Of a stretch of 64,000 nt of DNA, positions 21,301 through 32,835 are shown in pieces. The first letter of the stretch is position 1. Each line of letters opens with the position of its first letter. The notes beneath the pieces are model-generated. The model worked only from the letters and a program-made list of their open reading frames with translations, did no database searches and was not told the DNA's origin. The translations under genes and the position numbers were made by a program. Source of the stretch: Rosellinia necatrix (lineage: Eukaryota > Ascomycota > Sordariomycetes > Xylariales > Xylariaceae); NCBI GenBank assembly GCA_021209875.1, contig JAGYVD010000009.1:620001-684000 (forward strand), written 5' to 3'.

Positions 21301-24206
21301 GTTCCATCGAATCGATCCGTCATCTCGAAATCCAAGATTATGCCAGGACCGTGTAGCTCCTGTAACGCTGCCGACAACGTTATAATCTAGGAGACCATCC
21401 CCGTCTGTATCGGCAAACTGAACCTGTCGTGCGAGGACGCCAACGCCATCGGCGACTAAGTGAGGGAGGCCCCAGGTTATAGGGTTGGTACCAAGGTTCT
21501 TCCACATCACAACAGCGCCCTGATCGTTGACATATAAATAGTCATCAAAACCATCTCCGTCCAAGCTGTAGAGGGATATTAGTCACTGATAGCCTTAATA
21601 GAGTAGGTCATCACGGGTCATAGCAAATAACATACTCTGCAAAGCGCACGTTCTTGCCCGTAAACGTCCACCCGTACGTGTTTTCAATAGTTTTCCACGG
21701 CCCAGTGGCAGCCTCGCCGCGAGATGCCCAGCCCCAATCGCTGTCTGGGCCAAGGTTCTGCCACCACAGGGCTCGGCCTGTATCTTCCTCCACCATGATA
21801 TAATCTGCGCGTCCGCTATGCGTCAAAACACCCATCCGAAGGGTACTTCTATCACGGACTGGTCCGTTTGCGATCTGGCCCAAGTCGTTCCACAGGTTTC
21901 TACCTTTTCCCGTGTTTAAGTACCCCCAGCCTCGGCCATTGTGATCAAGCCAGAAGTAGTCACTTGTGCCGTCGCCGTCCACTTGGTGTCGCTATTAAGT
22001 CAGTCTTGCCGCTCATAATCTAAGGGCCGCCGTGATAGGCCACGAGCACGACTTACAATCACAGAGGACCACTCCTTCTCCGGGCTGGTACTTTCCTCCT
22101 GTGCCGAGGTTCTCCCAAAGTGTCACTTTCCCAGTCTTCTCATCAACAAGTAGGTAGTCTACCTGGCCATCGCCTGTCATGTCTACTAATCGCACCTGAT
22201 CTTGTTCGGCCCCATCTGGTCCTTCGGCAAAAGTGAAAGGGGATAGCCATCGGGGTGCTAACGTGCCCGCTTGCAGGCGGTTGACATAACCGTTGACTTT
22301 ACCCCCATCACCCACAACCATGTAATCAGCCCTACCCTCACCAGTCAAATCGCCCAAAATGACTGTGTCTCCCTTGGAGACAGAGGAGCCAGTAGCTATG
22401 ACACCAAGCTTGTAATAATCTGGAACACTGTCCGCGCCCGTGTTTAACCAGGCTGTCACCTCTCCTGTGCTTCGGTTGATGAGACAGAAATCATCTCTCC
22501 CGTCACCTATGTCACTCCACGATTAGTGTTACTGAAGTATCTCGGGAATATGATACTAAGCAGGAGCGGGCAATATTAGTCATGGGCTTCAAAGATTGGT
22601 TAGATACTCACCGTCGAGGTCCACCATTTGAAGAGTCTTGTTGGTTGCGCCAACGCCTCCAGCAATGCGGCCGATGTCTTGCCACTGCCACACGCCGTCC
22701 TTCTCAAGTCGGTTGATCCATGCATACACTTCCCCGTCGTCTGGGTCGACATATATATAATCATCTTTGCCATCCCCGTTCAAACTATCTAATTGTCAGC
22801 GAGGGATCTTATATCTATAATAGATAGAGGGAGGGGGTGAAGGTAGGCCGACTTACTCGGCAAACTGTACTCCGTAACCGTTCCGACCCTTTCTTCCAGT
22901 TGCGACCTCGCCAAGCTTGTTCCAATTCCCAGACGTTTTGCCGTCGGCATCTGGGATGTTGAGATGGGCTGTCGTAGCGCCGGTATCAGGATCAACACAG
23001 GCATAATCTTTCAGGCCATCACCGTCGAGGTCCATGAAGTGAAGCCGGGCGCGGGGGCATGCGCCTTCGGCTACAACGCCCTTCTTAACCCACGCTGGCT
23101 GGAAATCACCATCAGAGGTAGCTCTAGAATACAAACATGTTAGTGCTAACCGCAAAATCCTCTTTCGTATTTCTACCTAATACCAGTTGGCCTCGAAGTG
23201 AAATAGACCTACACCTTGGCGCCAGTAGCGATTTGCCCTATTTTATACCATGATGGCGATGGCTTACAATCCTCCGGGCTTGTTTTGTCCGGCGCATCTT
23301 GTGCCTCTCCTGGCTCTACAATCCAACCATCATCATCGGCCTCCTGAATGGCGGCATAATACGCATCCGCCATTTTCACATAGCCTCCGTCGTTGGGATG
23401 TAGGAAGTCTGTTAGATCGGAAGTGGTGAGGGCGTCATTCATCGAAACCACCTTCACATGCTTGCCCGCGGCGACATATTTGGCAACGAGAGACGGTATG
23501 GCGTCGTTAAAATCGTTGATCCGCGCCTGTATCGAAGATGTTTTAGATGGAATGATCTGGCATACGAAGACGGCCGCTTTGGGGGAGTGTTCATAAATCT
23601 TATTAATAAGATTTCCAAGGCGTGTCGGCGCGTTTCCAACATTGCTGTTGTGGTACATGTCGTTCGTTCCCGCATGAAGGAGGACGATATTTGGGGCAGC
23701 GTAAATGCCAACATTGCTCTCCGAGTTGATTTCGTCGATCAAAAGACCGCGGTGTCCTTCGTGTTGATTGTCTAAAAAGCCCCCGCTCTTCACATCCCCA
23801 ACGAAGTCGACGTCGTTGCCACGAGAGGTCAGCTTCTCGTGAAGGTGGTAACGGTAGCCATTCTCGTCCGAGCTTCCTGCACCCCAAGTGATAGAGCTAG
23901 TATATTGTTAGCCATGTTTATTAAAGCTAAACTAGTCAACTAATAGGAGAAGTGACGATTATTGCCAGCTAGCATAGAATTAGGCTGGGATACGTACTCT
24001 CCTATGGGAAGCACCCTTAACTCCACCCCGCTACCAATGGGTGCCCGGCGTTGAATAGCTCGAGGAGATAGCGTAGCAGCATTTGCAACTGAGAGCCAGC
24101 AACAAGAAGCAACGAGAAAGAGTGTTCTAAGAGCGAATTGAGCATCCCACCGCTGATCGACGATGGATTTCGAGCTGAGTTTACCCCACGCCATGCTGAT
24201 ATTCAT
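18367..24206 (-). CDS. giant secreted SGNH / FG-GAP / M35-like / SGNH multidomain protein
   Basis: Twelve exons, complement of 23998-24206, 23213-23896, 22857-23123, 22612-22784, 22057-22506, 21636-21981, 21244-21565, 20670-21092, 20506-20584, 20084-20459, 19110-20060 and 18367-19045, stay in one frame for 1652 residues. Residues 1-45 carry an n-region plus hydrophobic signal segment (LRTLFLVASCCWLSVANA). SGNH hydrolase 1 (~62-265) has GDSI (Ser71), AGTND and DFLHPN, a full esterase triad; its N-terminus resembles CE3-type esterases. Residues ~298-860 hold about ten FG-GAP/VCBS-like repeats with calcium loops (DLDGDGLKDY). An Asp/Gly linker (~861-913) follows. Residues ~914-1117 look like an M35/aspzincin peptidase, with HEVTH (His1076, Glu1077, His1080) and a YDYAYG motif supplying a third zinc ligand, Asp1113. 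SGNH hydrolase 2 (~1256-1652) has FGDSYASG (Ser1263), GGNDVGF and FHPRTRGMHSY. One intron has a GC donor (after 21244). Splitting into two genes is possible but no internal stop or promoter break is seen. Confidence 0.8.
20865..20962. repeat. coding GAC/GGC microsatellite
   Basis: A GAYGGN-type tract inside exon 8 of the multidomain protein encodes the alternating Asp-Gly linker between the FG-GAP array and the peptidase-like domain. It is probably length-variable. Confidence 0.7.
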
Positions 24207-25731
24207 GGGAGGCGGCAGCTAGCGTTGAAGTTGCGAATACAATCTCGACTTGCGTAGAACAAGGTAGAGAATTGAAAGCCATTGGAGCGAAGCAGTCGGT
24301 TCTTATCCATCTTCGTAAATAGACTCTTCAAACCTACGGACTTACATCGCGACCAGACTCGGCGCGTGGCCATTTGGGGGCAGCATAACCGTGCGGCACA
24401 GCACCAGCAACCATTAGCCCATCAAGTCGGTGATCCAGAACATCTACTGGTGTTATTTTCGATATACCTAGTTCCATGCCATGATGGTGACGAGGGAATA
24501 ATACGGAGCAGGCAATAATTAGATAACCCAAAGAAGACCCGGCCGCCGAGGCTATGTTCAGCTGGGGTATCGCGGCAGTTGCCCTCAGAAATACCACCTG
24601 ACGTCTCTAATATTCAGTTCATCCTATATATCACTCCTTCAATTATATCTGAAGTGAGGCATAATATTAATTCAAGTGGATACGGCAAGGATAGTATACT
24701 TTTTCTGAGAGCGGCGTCGCACGAGATAGTGCAAGTCGTTACCTTTAGGGGTGAATGTGTCAGAATGAAGTCTATTTTTGATTCGACTCCGGTTGAAGTT
24801 GGAAGGATTAACACAGCAGGATCTCTAATCTCCGAATTGCACTACCGAACCGAAGAAAGAGACAATGGTCACATAGAGCCACGTGCGGCATCCCCAGAAT
24901 CTCGGGGGGTGACTATGTACATACGTGCGGTATGTATTGTATTCTCTAGTGTAAATAGGGTTAATTATGTAAGTATCCTCCCCTGCCATCGCTTACGTAT
25001 CGCGTATCAAACATGCATACCCCTCCGGATCTTGCCTTTTTCATGGTTACTATACCCTTAACGTGGAACTATTGAAATACGGAACTCGAAGCGAGTCGAA
25101 AGTTAATACATTTCATCTTTCCCTATCGCTCGTTCAGTTTAGCTTATCCGTAGATACGTGAATACGCCGTAATATTTTCCAGGCATCTTACGAGCGGCGT
25201 AGGCGGATTTTCCCGCCTTCCATAACGCCATGAGCGGTAGCGTGTTTATAGCACCATGTTTCCCAGCTATGGCACAGCAGTGCACGTCCATTCCCGTCCG
25301 TGGCGTAGCGTTGTGGCCTCCTGTGCCGTGTAACTTCCCCCTCCCTATTTTTGGACACCGTCTGCATGTAAATTGATCCCATGCGGTACTATCGCCACTT
25401 GGCAACCTATCACCTTCCCTCTGGATCCATGATCTGAACGCCTATATGGATGGGCGGCCCGAATTCAAGACCACGCTGTTGCCGTCTCGCATGGTCGATA
25501 GGAACGGTGCAGCCGAGGCCGGGTTATCCCCTGGGTCTCTGCTTTTTCTGCCCCTGGAATAGATTCCTAGAGAGCATCTAGCGAGGTTATCGCTCGAGGG
25601 GAATTGTCACCCTATACCAAACAGGCCACGGCCTACCGCGGACATCGAATTACTCGATAAGACTACCTATTACAAGAAACGGTGTTCGTTGCGAGTTGCC
25701 TTCTCCTGGCACCTACCGCTCCAAACTCACG
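24207..25731. other. divergent spacer
   Basis: 1.5 kb upstream of both the multidomain secreted protein (minus) and the PQ-loop-like protein (plus). The 160-codon frame at 24579-25061 begins at TTG and has no recognisable features. No gene is supported. Confidence 0.5.
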
Positions 25732-26779
25732 ATGGCGCCCTACAACATGCCAGACTGGCTAAGAATGTTCGTCTACATATACCTCTGTAGTCCTATCGAA
25801 TGTACCCCTGCCCCCATGGATTCGACCACTAGCTAATCGGACTTGTCCACCACAGCCTCCTCCTGATCCTGACCTGCGTCTCCTTCGCGCCGCAGCTCCA
25901 TCGCCTCGCCCGCCGCCGCGGCGACGCCTCGGGCATTGACCTGAAATACGTCCTCCTGAACCTCGCCTCCGCCACGGAGCTGTTCGCCCTCGGCTTCCTC
26001 GTCATCGCGGACAGCCCGGAGCCGTCCGACATCTTCGCCCACGACCCGCACGAGGCCGGCGATTGGATCAACCTGGCGAACTTCGCCGTCATCTGGGTTC
26101 TGTGGCTTGTGATGTGAGTCGCCTACTACCTTCCGGCGCCGAATGGTCGCCCCGCCGCGCTACTTGTATCCTCGCGGGGGAACTTGCGCCCTGCTGCTGA
26201 GACGAGCTGACACGCGTGCCCCCCAGCCTCCTCGTCTGCGTCGTATACCACTGGCGCCACAACCGCCCCGCCGCGAAGGCGGCCGTCGCAGCATACACGG
26301 CGTTGCTGGCGATCTCGGTCGTGCCCGTTTTCGCCGATGCGATAGCCCACGCCGGTGGATCTTCCGAGCCGTCGTCCGACCGACTCATCCTGATCGGCGT
26401 CTTCGTCTGGATCCACGTGTTCTTCCTCATCCCGCTCATCACGCTGCTCGCGCTCCTCGCGTTCCTGGCGCAGGCCCGCGAGGTCTTGGCCCGCCCCTCC
26501 GGCTCGGGCACGGGCGCGCTGAGCGTGGCGGGCGTCGCGCTGCAGGCGGCGGTGTTCGCGATCCTGGCGGCGACGTGGTGCCCCGGCCGGCTGGTTTTCG
26601 ACTCGCCGGATCCCATGTTCGTGGTCTGGTACCAGCTTGTGGGGTTCGTGCCCGTGAACCATGCGTTCTTCGCCTTCGAACAGGCTCTGCTTCTTGTCGT
26701 TGTGGGGTGGCGTAGACGGCGTGGGCGAGATAGAAGTGCAAACCTTGCCGGTGAGACACAGCCCTTGATTCGCGATTAA
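25732..26779 (+). CDS. PQ-loop-like multi-span membrane protein
   Basis: Three exons, 25732-25766, 25856-26113 and 26227-26779, give 281 residues. The second intron (GTGAGT...CCCCAG) is secure. The first (GTTCGT...CACAG, 89 nt) has a weak donor, so the first 12 residues are tentative. The protein has about seven hydrophobic segments. The first, LLLILTCVSFAPQLHRL, carries a Pro-Gln pair at the end of a helix as in PQ-loop (SWEET/KDEL-receptor/cystinosin-like) proteins and is followed by GIDLKYVLLNLASATELF. The C-terminal tail is basic then acidic (RRRRGRDRS ... ETQPLIRD). Fungal proteins of this type are uncharacterised membrane proteins, so substrate and organelle are unknown. The long opposite-strand frames (26089-26830) are GC-rich shadows. 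Confidence 0.65.
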
Positions 26780-26920
26780 GGTGTAATGGCTTTTATGCAG
26801 GAGAGTAAATGTTATACGAATGGAATGCATAGTTTGCGATAAATTGTATATATATCCCGTTGCCAGAGATCAGGCTACAGCATTTATTTCGTGGAGTAGT
26901 GTGGTCGGTTGGCCCTCCCG

Positions 26921-28418
26921 TTATTCCGCCATGACAAAATCAACCACATCTGAACCTGGCACCATCAAGGTACCACGGCCCCCATTGTCCTGCGGTTTAG
27001 TGACGTACCCATGGAGCCACGGAGGTAAGCTCACAAATGTGTCCTTATGATCGTCTTTGGTCCCCCAGTCCCACCATTCGAGAGCAGTCCCTGCAAAGGA
27101 GTAACGGAAGATGTCACCTGAAACCGAATCCTCAGGCAGACAACTCCAGTCACTGCCCTGGAGCAATCGCTTCGTGGACCATTCTTCGCCTGGAAGTAGA
27201 CTTGCGAAATGTTGATTCATATCCTCTTGGGCGACAGAAACTACTATGTCCGGCCCGTCGACAAATAGACTAGCCCCGAGGCTTCCGTCGTCAAGCTCGC
27301 AGCTCTCCCAGTTGCGCCCTTTATCGCGAGAGCGGTAGGCTCGAAAACCATGTCGTGGGTCTCGTGGGTTGACAAAAGCTTGCGTGTGAAATATGATGGC
27401 TGGCGCATGAGATGCGTTTGTGTGGCCCACGACACGGTCGTATTTCACTTTCATGACTACTTCGAACGCGCCCTGCTGTGGGACCGTAGCCGCACACACG
27501 ATCGTGACTGTAAGGGCTGGTGTACCAGACCTACGAGTAGGGGAGATCGGTATTAGCTTGGCTTAAAAAAAAAAGGAGAGATAATAAAGACGATTTTGGG
27601 AGAAAAGAATAAAAAGCCTTACACTCGTTCTGATAGAGAAATGGGTGATGGTATTCTTCGCTTGATCTGATTCAATCGCCACTGTTGTTCCTGAGAGTTT
27701 GCTATTGAGAAACCATCAGAAGCCTCGACCCTGGCGCGATCGGGCCACGGTTGTGCTTCCGACTCCGCCGTGAAGGTAATTCGATCGCCCCCCGGTATTA
27801 CCAGCCGCTGGCCAGGTGTAGAGGACACTTCCCTCTTTATCCTCGCGCCGAGGTTATCCTTCATGCGGCCCCATTCCCACATGGTCTCTTCTATACCAGG
27901 GTAAAGCAGCGTATATGTCTCGCCAGCTCGCAAGACGCGGTAGTAACGCTCTGGTAGGTCAGCCACGAAAGAGATGTGGCCGCCTGGGGTGAGCTCCCAG
28001 AGCGATTGATTGTGGCCGTTAACTACGATAGCATCCTTTTCAAGGAGGGGTATGAGTCCAGTATAATGATCCACGGAAATGATTTCAAAACCCCCTTCGT
28101 TGGTCAAGTGCCGCAGCAGCACGAGACCAGAGGGGGAGAATGCATCGATAGTCGGACTCCATCGGAGAATGCAAGTTCGGTCTCGGGCGTTGCTTTGCGC
28201 CCTCCTTAATGTGAAGCGGATTTGGTATGGTAACGTAAGAGAGAGATGCGACGGGGCAGAGAGCTTCAGAGAGATTCGTGGGCTCTCTGGGCTGCGATAG
28301 TTAGGTGAGAACTCAGCACAGTAATGGCGGTAATGAAGCCGGTTCCAACCCGAACTTACGACAAGTCGCCTTCCTCGAACCTTATAAAACTTTCAACATC
28401 ACCCTTTCTTGTCGCCAT
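26921..28418 (-). CDS. fungal protein of unknown function (445 aa)
   Basis: Three exons, complement of 28360-28418, 27623-28291 and 26921-27530, with clean splice sites (GTAAGT...CTAAC...GCAG; GTAAGG...CGTAG) and matching phases, encode 445 residues. The N-terminus is MATRKGDVESFIRFEEGD, with no signal peptide or membrane segment. The first half is beta-rich (LSLTLPYQIRFTLRR, then LRWSPTIDAF). It contains RYYRVLRAGETYTLLYPG...MWEWG, a motif repeatedly seen in uncharacterised fungal proteins, and ends with RLVIPGGDRITF. The second half (VTIVCAATVPQQGAFEVVMKVKY) resembles the first in layout, with DGPDIVVSV and ALEWWDWGTKDD...LPPWLHGYV...LMVPGSDVVDF, which suggests an internal duplication. Function is unknown. 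It sits 755 bp downstream of the Zn2Cys6 regulator on the same strand. Confidence 0.7.
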
Positions 28419-29172
28419 TTTCACGACTGGGGTGCAGGGTATGGAAGATGGTCTTGAGGATATAATCAACTCGACAGAAAAATAGAAAAATCACGCGGCA
28501 TTTCGCATGGGTGAGTCTGGGTTTGAATTTAATTGTGATATACCGCGTGTGATTGACAACGATGAAAAGATGGGAGAGATGACTGCACCAGGGGTATTTC
28601 CTGTAAATACGTACGGTAGAATACGGATGTTAGATACGGCTAGAAGGGTACCTACTGTGTGGGCTAAAACGGAATAGAGGGGTTAAGCTAACGGAATGGG
28701 CCCCCTTGTAATATTAGAGATTATATAAAGCAGGGTGATGTGAGAGAAGAGAACTAAGACACCTTGATTATGTAAGTGGCCTGAGAAATATTAAGGCGCA
28801 GTTCGATTTTTCATCTAGAACCGGACCAATAGAGAAACCCTTTGGTCTAGTTGCGCCTGCCCATGTTGTTCCCTCGTTCAAGGATATAATTTCTCTATAT
28901 TTATTCATGTACATAAATCGGAGATATTTTGGTGGTGTATTGTGTGAACAGGTGAATGTCGCATGAACGCTAAATTGCCATATGGCTTGTTCGTGTGGGT
29001 GCCTAGTTATACAATATGAGTAATACTGGACATTCTGAAGAATTGAAACAATCTCCATGAACCTGTCGACGCCTAATATGCGGCCATCGTATCTAATAAA
29101 CATTAACCCCTTTCCCCCGATGAAATAAATGTTAACTATCTCGGTGGTATTGCTTCCGCGCGTGGCCTCGGG
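28419..29172. other. AT-rich spacer with orphan ORF
   Basis: The only notable content is a 111-codon ATG frame on minus (28768-29103), with no recognised domain or splice-consistent extension. It may be a short orphan gene or chance. Confidence 0.4.
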
Positions 29173-31961
29173 TTATTGCGTGGGTTCGGAGTGAGAAGTG
29201 CCCGGAGATTCCGTCGGGTTTATTTGAAGATGCTCCGCCGAAGCCCAGCCATTGGGATTTGGAGAGTCCATGAATCGTCGCTGCATAGATGCAGTGAGCT
29301 GGCTACCGAAGGCGTTGCAGTCTTCGCCGCCTGTAGAGTATCTACTCAGCTGTGGGATCCGATCATTACTGATTCCTAATTTTCCCATATCCCATTGGAA
29401 GGGGGCATTATCTTCAAAGTCCCATCCCGATGTCTCCGCTAAGTACCGGCATTCTTGACCGCCAGCCCCTCCCCTTAACTGTCCATGGCCAACGGGGTCG
29501 CCGAACGGCCTACACACCCTCATTAACACATCAGTAGATAGTTGTTGCAGCGATGGGTCGACGAATTGACAACAGTCCACGCGATCAACGTCATCTAGCA
29601 CAGTCTTCTGCTGAGGATTACTTTCGAGGGATCTTGTCGTGGTAATCGTCTGAAGAGCGGGAACGGGTTGTTCACTCTCGGCGCTCATATTGCCCTCTGT
29701 AACCCTAGCGGGTTTATTTAAATGGTTCTTTACCAGTGATTCATGAATCGAAAGCACCGTCCTGTGAAATCGGGCTGCTACCGGGTCAAGAGAGGCGCAA
29801 AACAGAAGCGCTCTTAGGCAGGAATCAATGTTTTGGAGATCGTCCTCATAAGCAGAGGGTTGTTCACCTAAGGCAGCTTTCCTCATTATACTGTGCTGCA
29901 GAATGAGACAAGACGTATAACTTTGGAAGCTAACTGGCATATTAGCGGAATGTCTTCGCGGCGAACAGGTTGGGACTAGAAGAAACTAGAGACCAACATG
30001 ATAATCCAACACCGTTTGAACACACACTGTTCTCGCATCATAAGGTCTATGATACGGGCTGAGTTACTAGCAGCGAGCGATGCGCTGTCCGCTTGTCTCA
30101 GATACTGCTCGCGGGACGGCTTCCATTGGGGCGGTGGCACACCATGGCGTGTAGACGACCTAATTGCTTCAAAAGCAACCCGGCGAAACAGCAACATATT
30201 GGCCCCAAGGTACAGCAAATGCACGAGGCACATAGATCGCTTTGCCTCTAGTGGTAGCACACTGTCGGGATGGAGCGCACTGAGATGCATTACTTCCGGC
30301 ATCCCCATGTACCATTCCTGAAGATCCCGAGACGTCCCATCTATAGCTCCTCCCACATCGCTATAAACCATATGCATATATAGAATCTTGAGGTTAAGCA
30401 CTAGCAACAAAGCCGAAAGGTTAGATGTGAGCGGAGGGTTGAGGATTTTGGACTTACCGGCAATCCCTGTCATTTTTGCTTGGACAACTATTACAGGTCA
30501 GTCAACCATACTCTACTCTCAGAAATAGAAAGTTCAGTATACTTTCAGATATATCGGGGGCCCCGTTAACCATAAAATCTGCGGCCTGTCTGTGATGAGT
30601 AGCTTGAACGGATGCCGGGTCAGGAATTTCTCACAGGTATCTTTTGAAACAAATCTTGATTTCCGGACCCGTATCCTAGAGTCGCTGAAAGCCACCTGAG
30701 AAGGGTAATTAGCGGGGAACCAGTGATCTGGGGCATCGAGTTGAACTTACGATGAAAAGAATATCAGCGTGCGCCAGGCCCTACGATAATCCACCCACAT
30801 GGAGTCGGTCATATCGGGAGATTGTGGGTGTTTACTATACAGACCAAATCGGTGGCACAGGCCAAGCCCAATGTCTACGCAGAGATTCGTGTTAGATACA
30901 CCAGAGATGACGATAACGTATGTTGAAAGCCCTTACCCGCGTAAGCTATCGATGTAACTGCCTTATCCAAGATGTTATACAGGCAAAACAATGTGCAAAC
31001 CTTTATAGCATCCAATGGCCGCGTTTCCAAAACAGCGTCGAAATGGATCTTGGCAATGCCGTAAAACATAGCGGAGGCGGCGGCGGCGTCAGTGGTATCA
31101 GTATATAGAGCACCGGAAGCAGCAACAACCATAAGACAGCATAGATCCGCGTTTCGGGCTTCTCCTCCATCGTGCGCAGACCTCCATACCGAATCAGTAA
31201 AGAGGGAAACCTGGGACGGAGTAAAGACGTGGAATATTTTGCCGCTACAGCGAAAGAATCCGTCGACCGCCTGCTGGGTGATAGACAGGCTTGGTAGATC
31301 TCCGGGGGAGTTGTCGCTACGCGACGGTTTCGTAGGCGTAGCAGGGGGTGACGCCTCGGCCGGGGGCTCAAATTGAGACTGGGATGCAGAGGAATCCTCC
31401 GGGGTGATTAATCGTTCCTCGAGTACCTGAATCCGGGAGCGCAGAGCAGCCACCTTGGATTGTCCCTCTTCGTGCTCATAGTCGCATTCTCTGTCCTTCG
31501 ACAAGCAGCGCTGGCAACTAGGACGCTCTCCGTCACACTTCCCCGCCATCAGTCGGCGGCCATTGGCGACGAGTCGGGATTCAGCTTACCTTTGCCTTGG
31601 CTTTCCGACATGGGCGGCAGGCCTGCGCGACAGGGAGCGTAAGTGATGTGAGTGCCATATGGGTGAGGAGGGGTGAGGAGGGGTGAGGAGGGGCGCGGCA
31701 ACAGGCAGGTTTCAACGGCGGGCGGAGATGGGATCAACTCACCTGACTGACGACTTTGCTTCTCTTCCGTGGCCGCCAGCCGCCGGGGCTGCTGGCGGAG
31801 CTGCCATCCGTGGCGGCACCGTCGAAAGGGTTGCCGGCAGAGCCGCCGTCGGCGGTATTGCTGGCGGTACTGCTGGCGGTATTGCTGGCGGTATTGTTGA
31901 CGGCACTGTTGGCGGGTTGAGACTGGCGAGGCAGCGGGCGTATCGAGCGGAATGAAGACAT
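29173..31961 (-). CDS. Zn2Cys6 transcription factor with fungal-specific TF domain
   Basis: Nine exons, complement of 31743-31961, 31590-31622, 30937-31537, 30751-30874, 30635-30695, 30543-30585, 30458-30487, 29998-30400 and 29173-29929, keep one frame for 756 residues. Exon 1 ends in a basic stretch (RPRKRSKVVSQ). The zinc cluster (residues ~75-104) is assembled from three exons: ACRPCRKAKAK plus CDGERPSCQRCLSKDRECDY, the full C-x2-C-x6-C-x5-C-x2-C-x6-C set. A short leucine-zipper-like coil follows (VAALRSRIQVLEERL). The fungal TF domain (middle homology region) spans ~170-480, with NADLCCLMVVAASGALY, GLGLCHRFGLYS and WVDYRRAWRTLIFFSS. The C-terminal ~170 residues are low-complexity and may activate transcription. 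Such proteins bind CGG half sites as dimers; target genes cannot be told. Weak points are an AAG acceptor before exon 3 and a GTTGGT donor after exon 8. Confidence 0.82.
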
Positions 31962-32835
31962 CTCGTATGCCGTGCAGTGCGCCCCCAGCAGATCTGATTA
32001 GCCACTGAGACACTCGGTGCCCGGGTGGTTACTGGGGTGTAGATATGGTAACAGGCGGCATTCCTGGCCGCCGTCACACACTCAAGCGATCAGTAACATA
32101 TGTGACCCCGGGTGAACGCCACCACGTGACGGTACTTTCCCCATTTTGTATGGCAACGGGCCATGGTCGACTCAGCACGCATCCATCTCACAGACACTCT
32201 CACAGGCACTATCTCGATTCTCGCGATCCCTGCGCTGGTCGCATGCGCTCTCGATCGTGGACTTACGCCTCTGGTCTAAATATATGTATGGGGGGCGCGG
32301 TGGCTGTTCTCCGGCCCTGGAGCCTGTTACTTTCTGACGCGTCCGGGAGGCATGCTGTCGTTATAAGGTGGCCGCGAACACAATATCGCCACGCGGTGGT
32401 TATGGTTTGTCTGCGCAGCACGAGCGTGGGACAGGGCCGTCAGTACCCCGGATCTACATATCCCGGATGTGATAGCGGCTTCAGCCCCTCCACATTAAGG
32501 TTCCAACCTCGAACCAGCTAGTGAACCTTCACTCCTTAACTACCCCGCCACCATTCTTTTCCGGGCTAGTGCCCATGTAGGTACAAGTAGATACCTAAGA
32601 GGATAGAGGTAACCTACCTACCTACCTAGTCACATCGCGTTCTCGAACCCGAGTGGAAACGCCTTTTCGACACAAGATGGATCGAGGCTAGGCGGCGCTT
32701 GATTAGGTATGCATGCATGCATGAAAGGGAAATATTAATGTTATCTAGGTAGGGAATAATATATCATATCGCAATGTAGCGTCTACCTACTCCCTACTGT
32801 CTGAATTCGAGTTTAGACTGCACCCCCATCCTCCA
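31962..32835. other. spacer with TAGGTA tracts
   Basis: Contains AACCTACCTACCTACCTAG at ~32611-32631 and neighbouring degenerate copies (32577-32605, 32744), plus a (GCAT)n tract at 32709-32723. No gene is supported. It is the promoter side of the Zn2Cys6 gene. Confidence 0.5.

Noticed and set aside
24579..25061. 160-codon plus frame
   Set aside because: Starts at TTG, has no domain, no upstream exon and irregular composition.
26089..26830. 175- and 234-codon minus frames
   Set aside because: Antisense to the PQ-loop-like gene, whose third exon gives a coherent membrane protein; the minus products are low-complexity Arg/Glu-rich.
28768..29103. 111-codon ATG frame on minus
   Set aside because: No recognised family and no splice extension; kept only as a remark, since a short orphan gene is not excluded.
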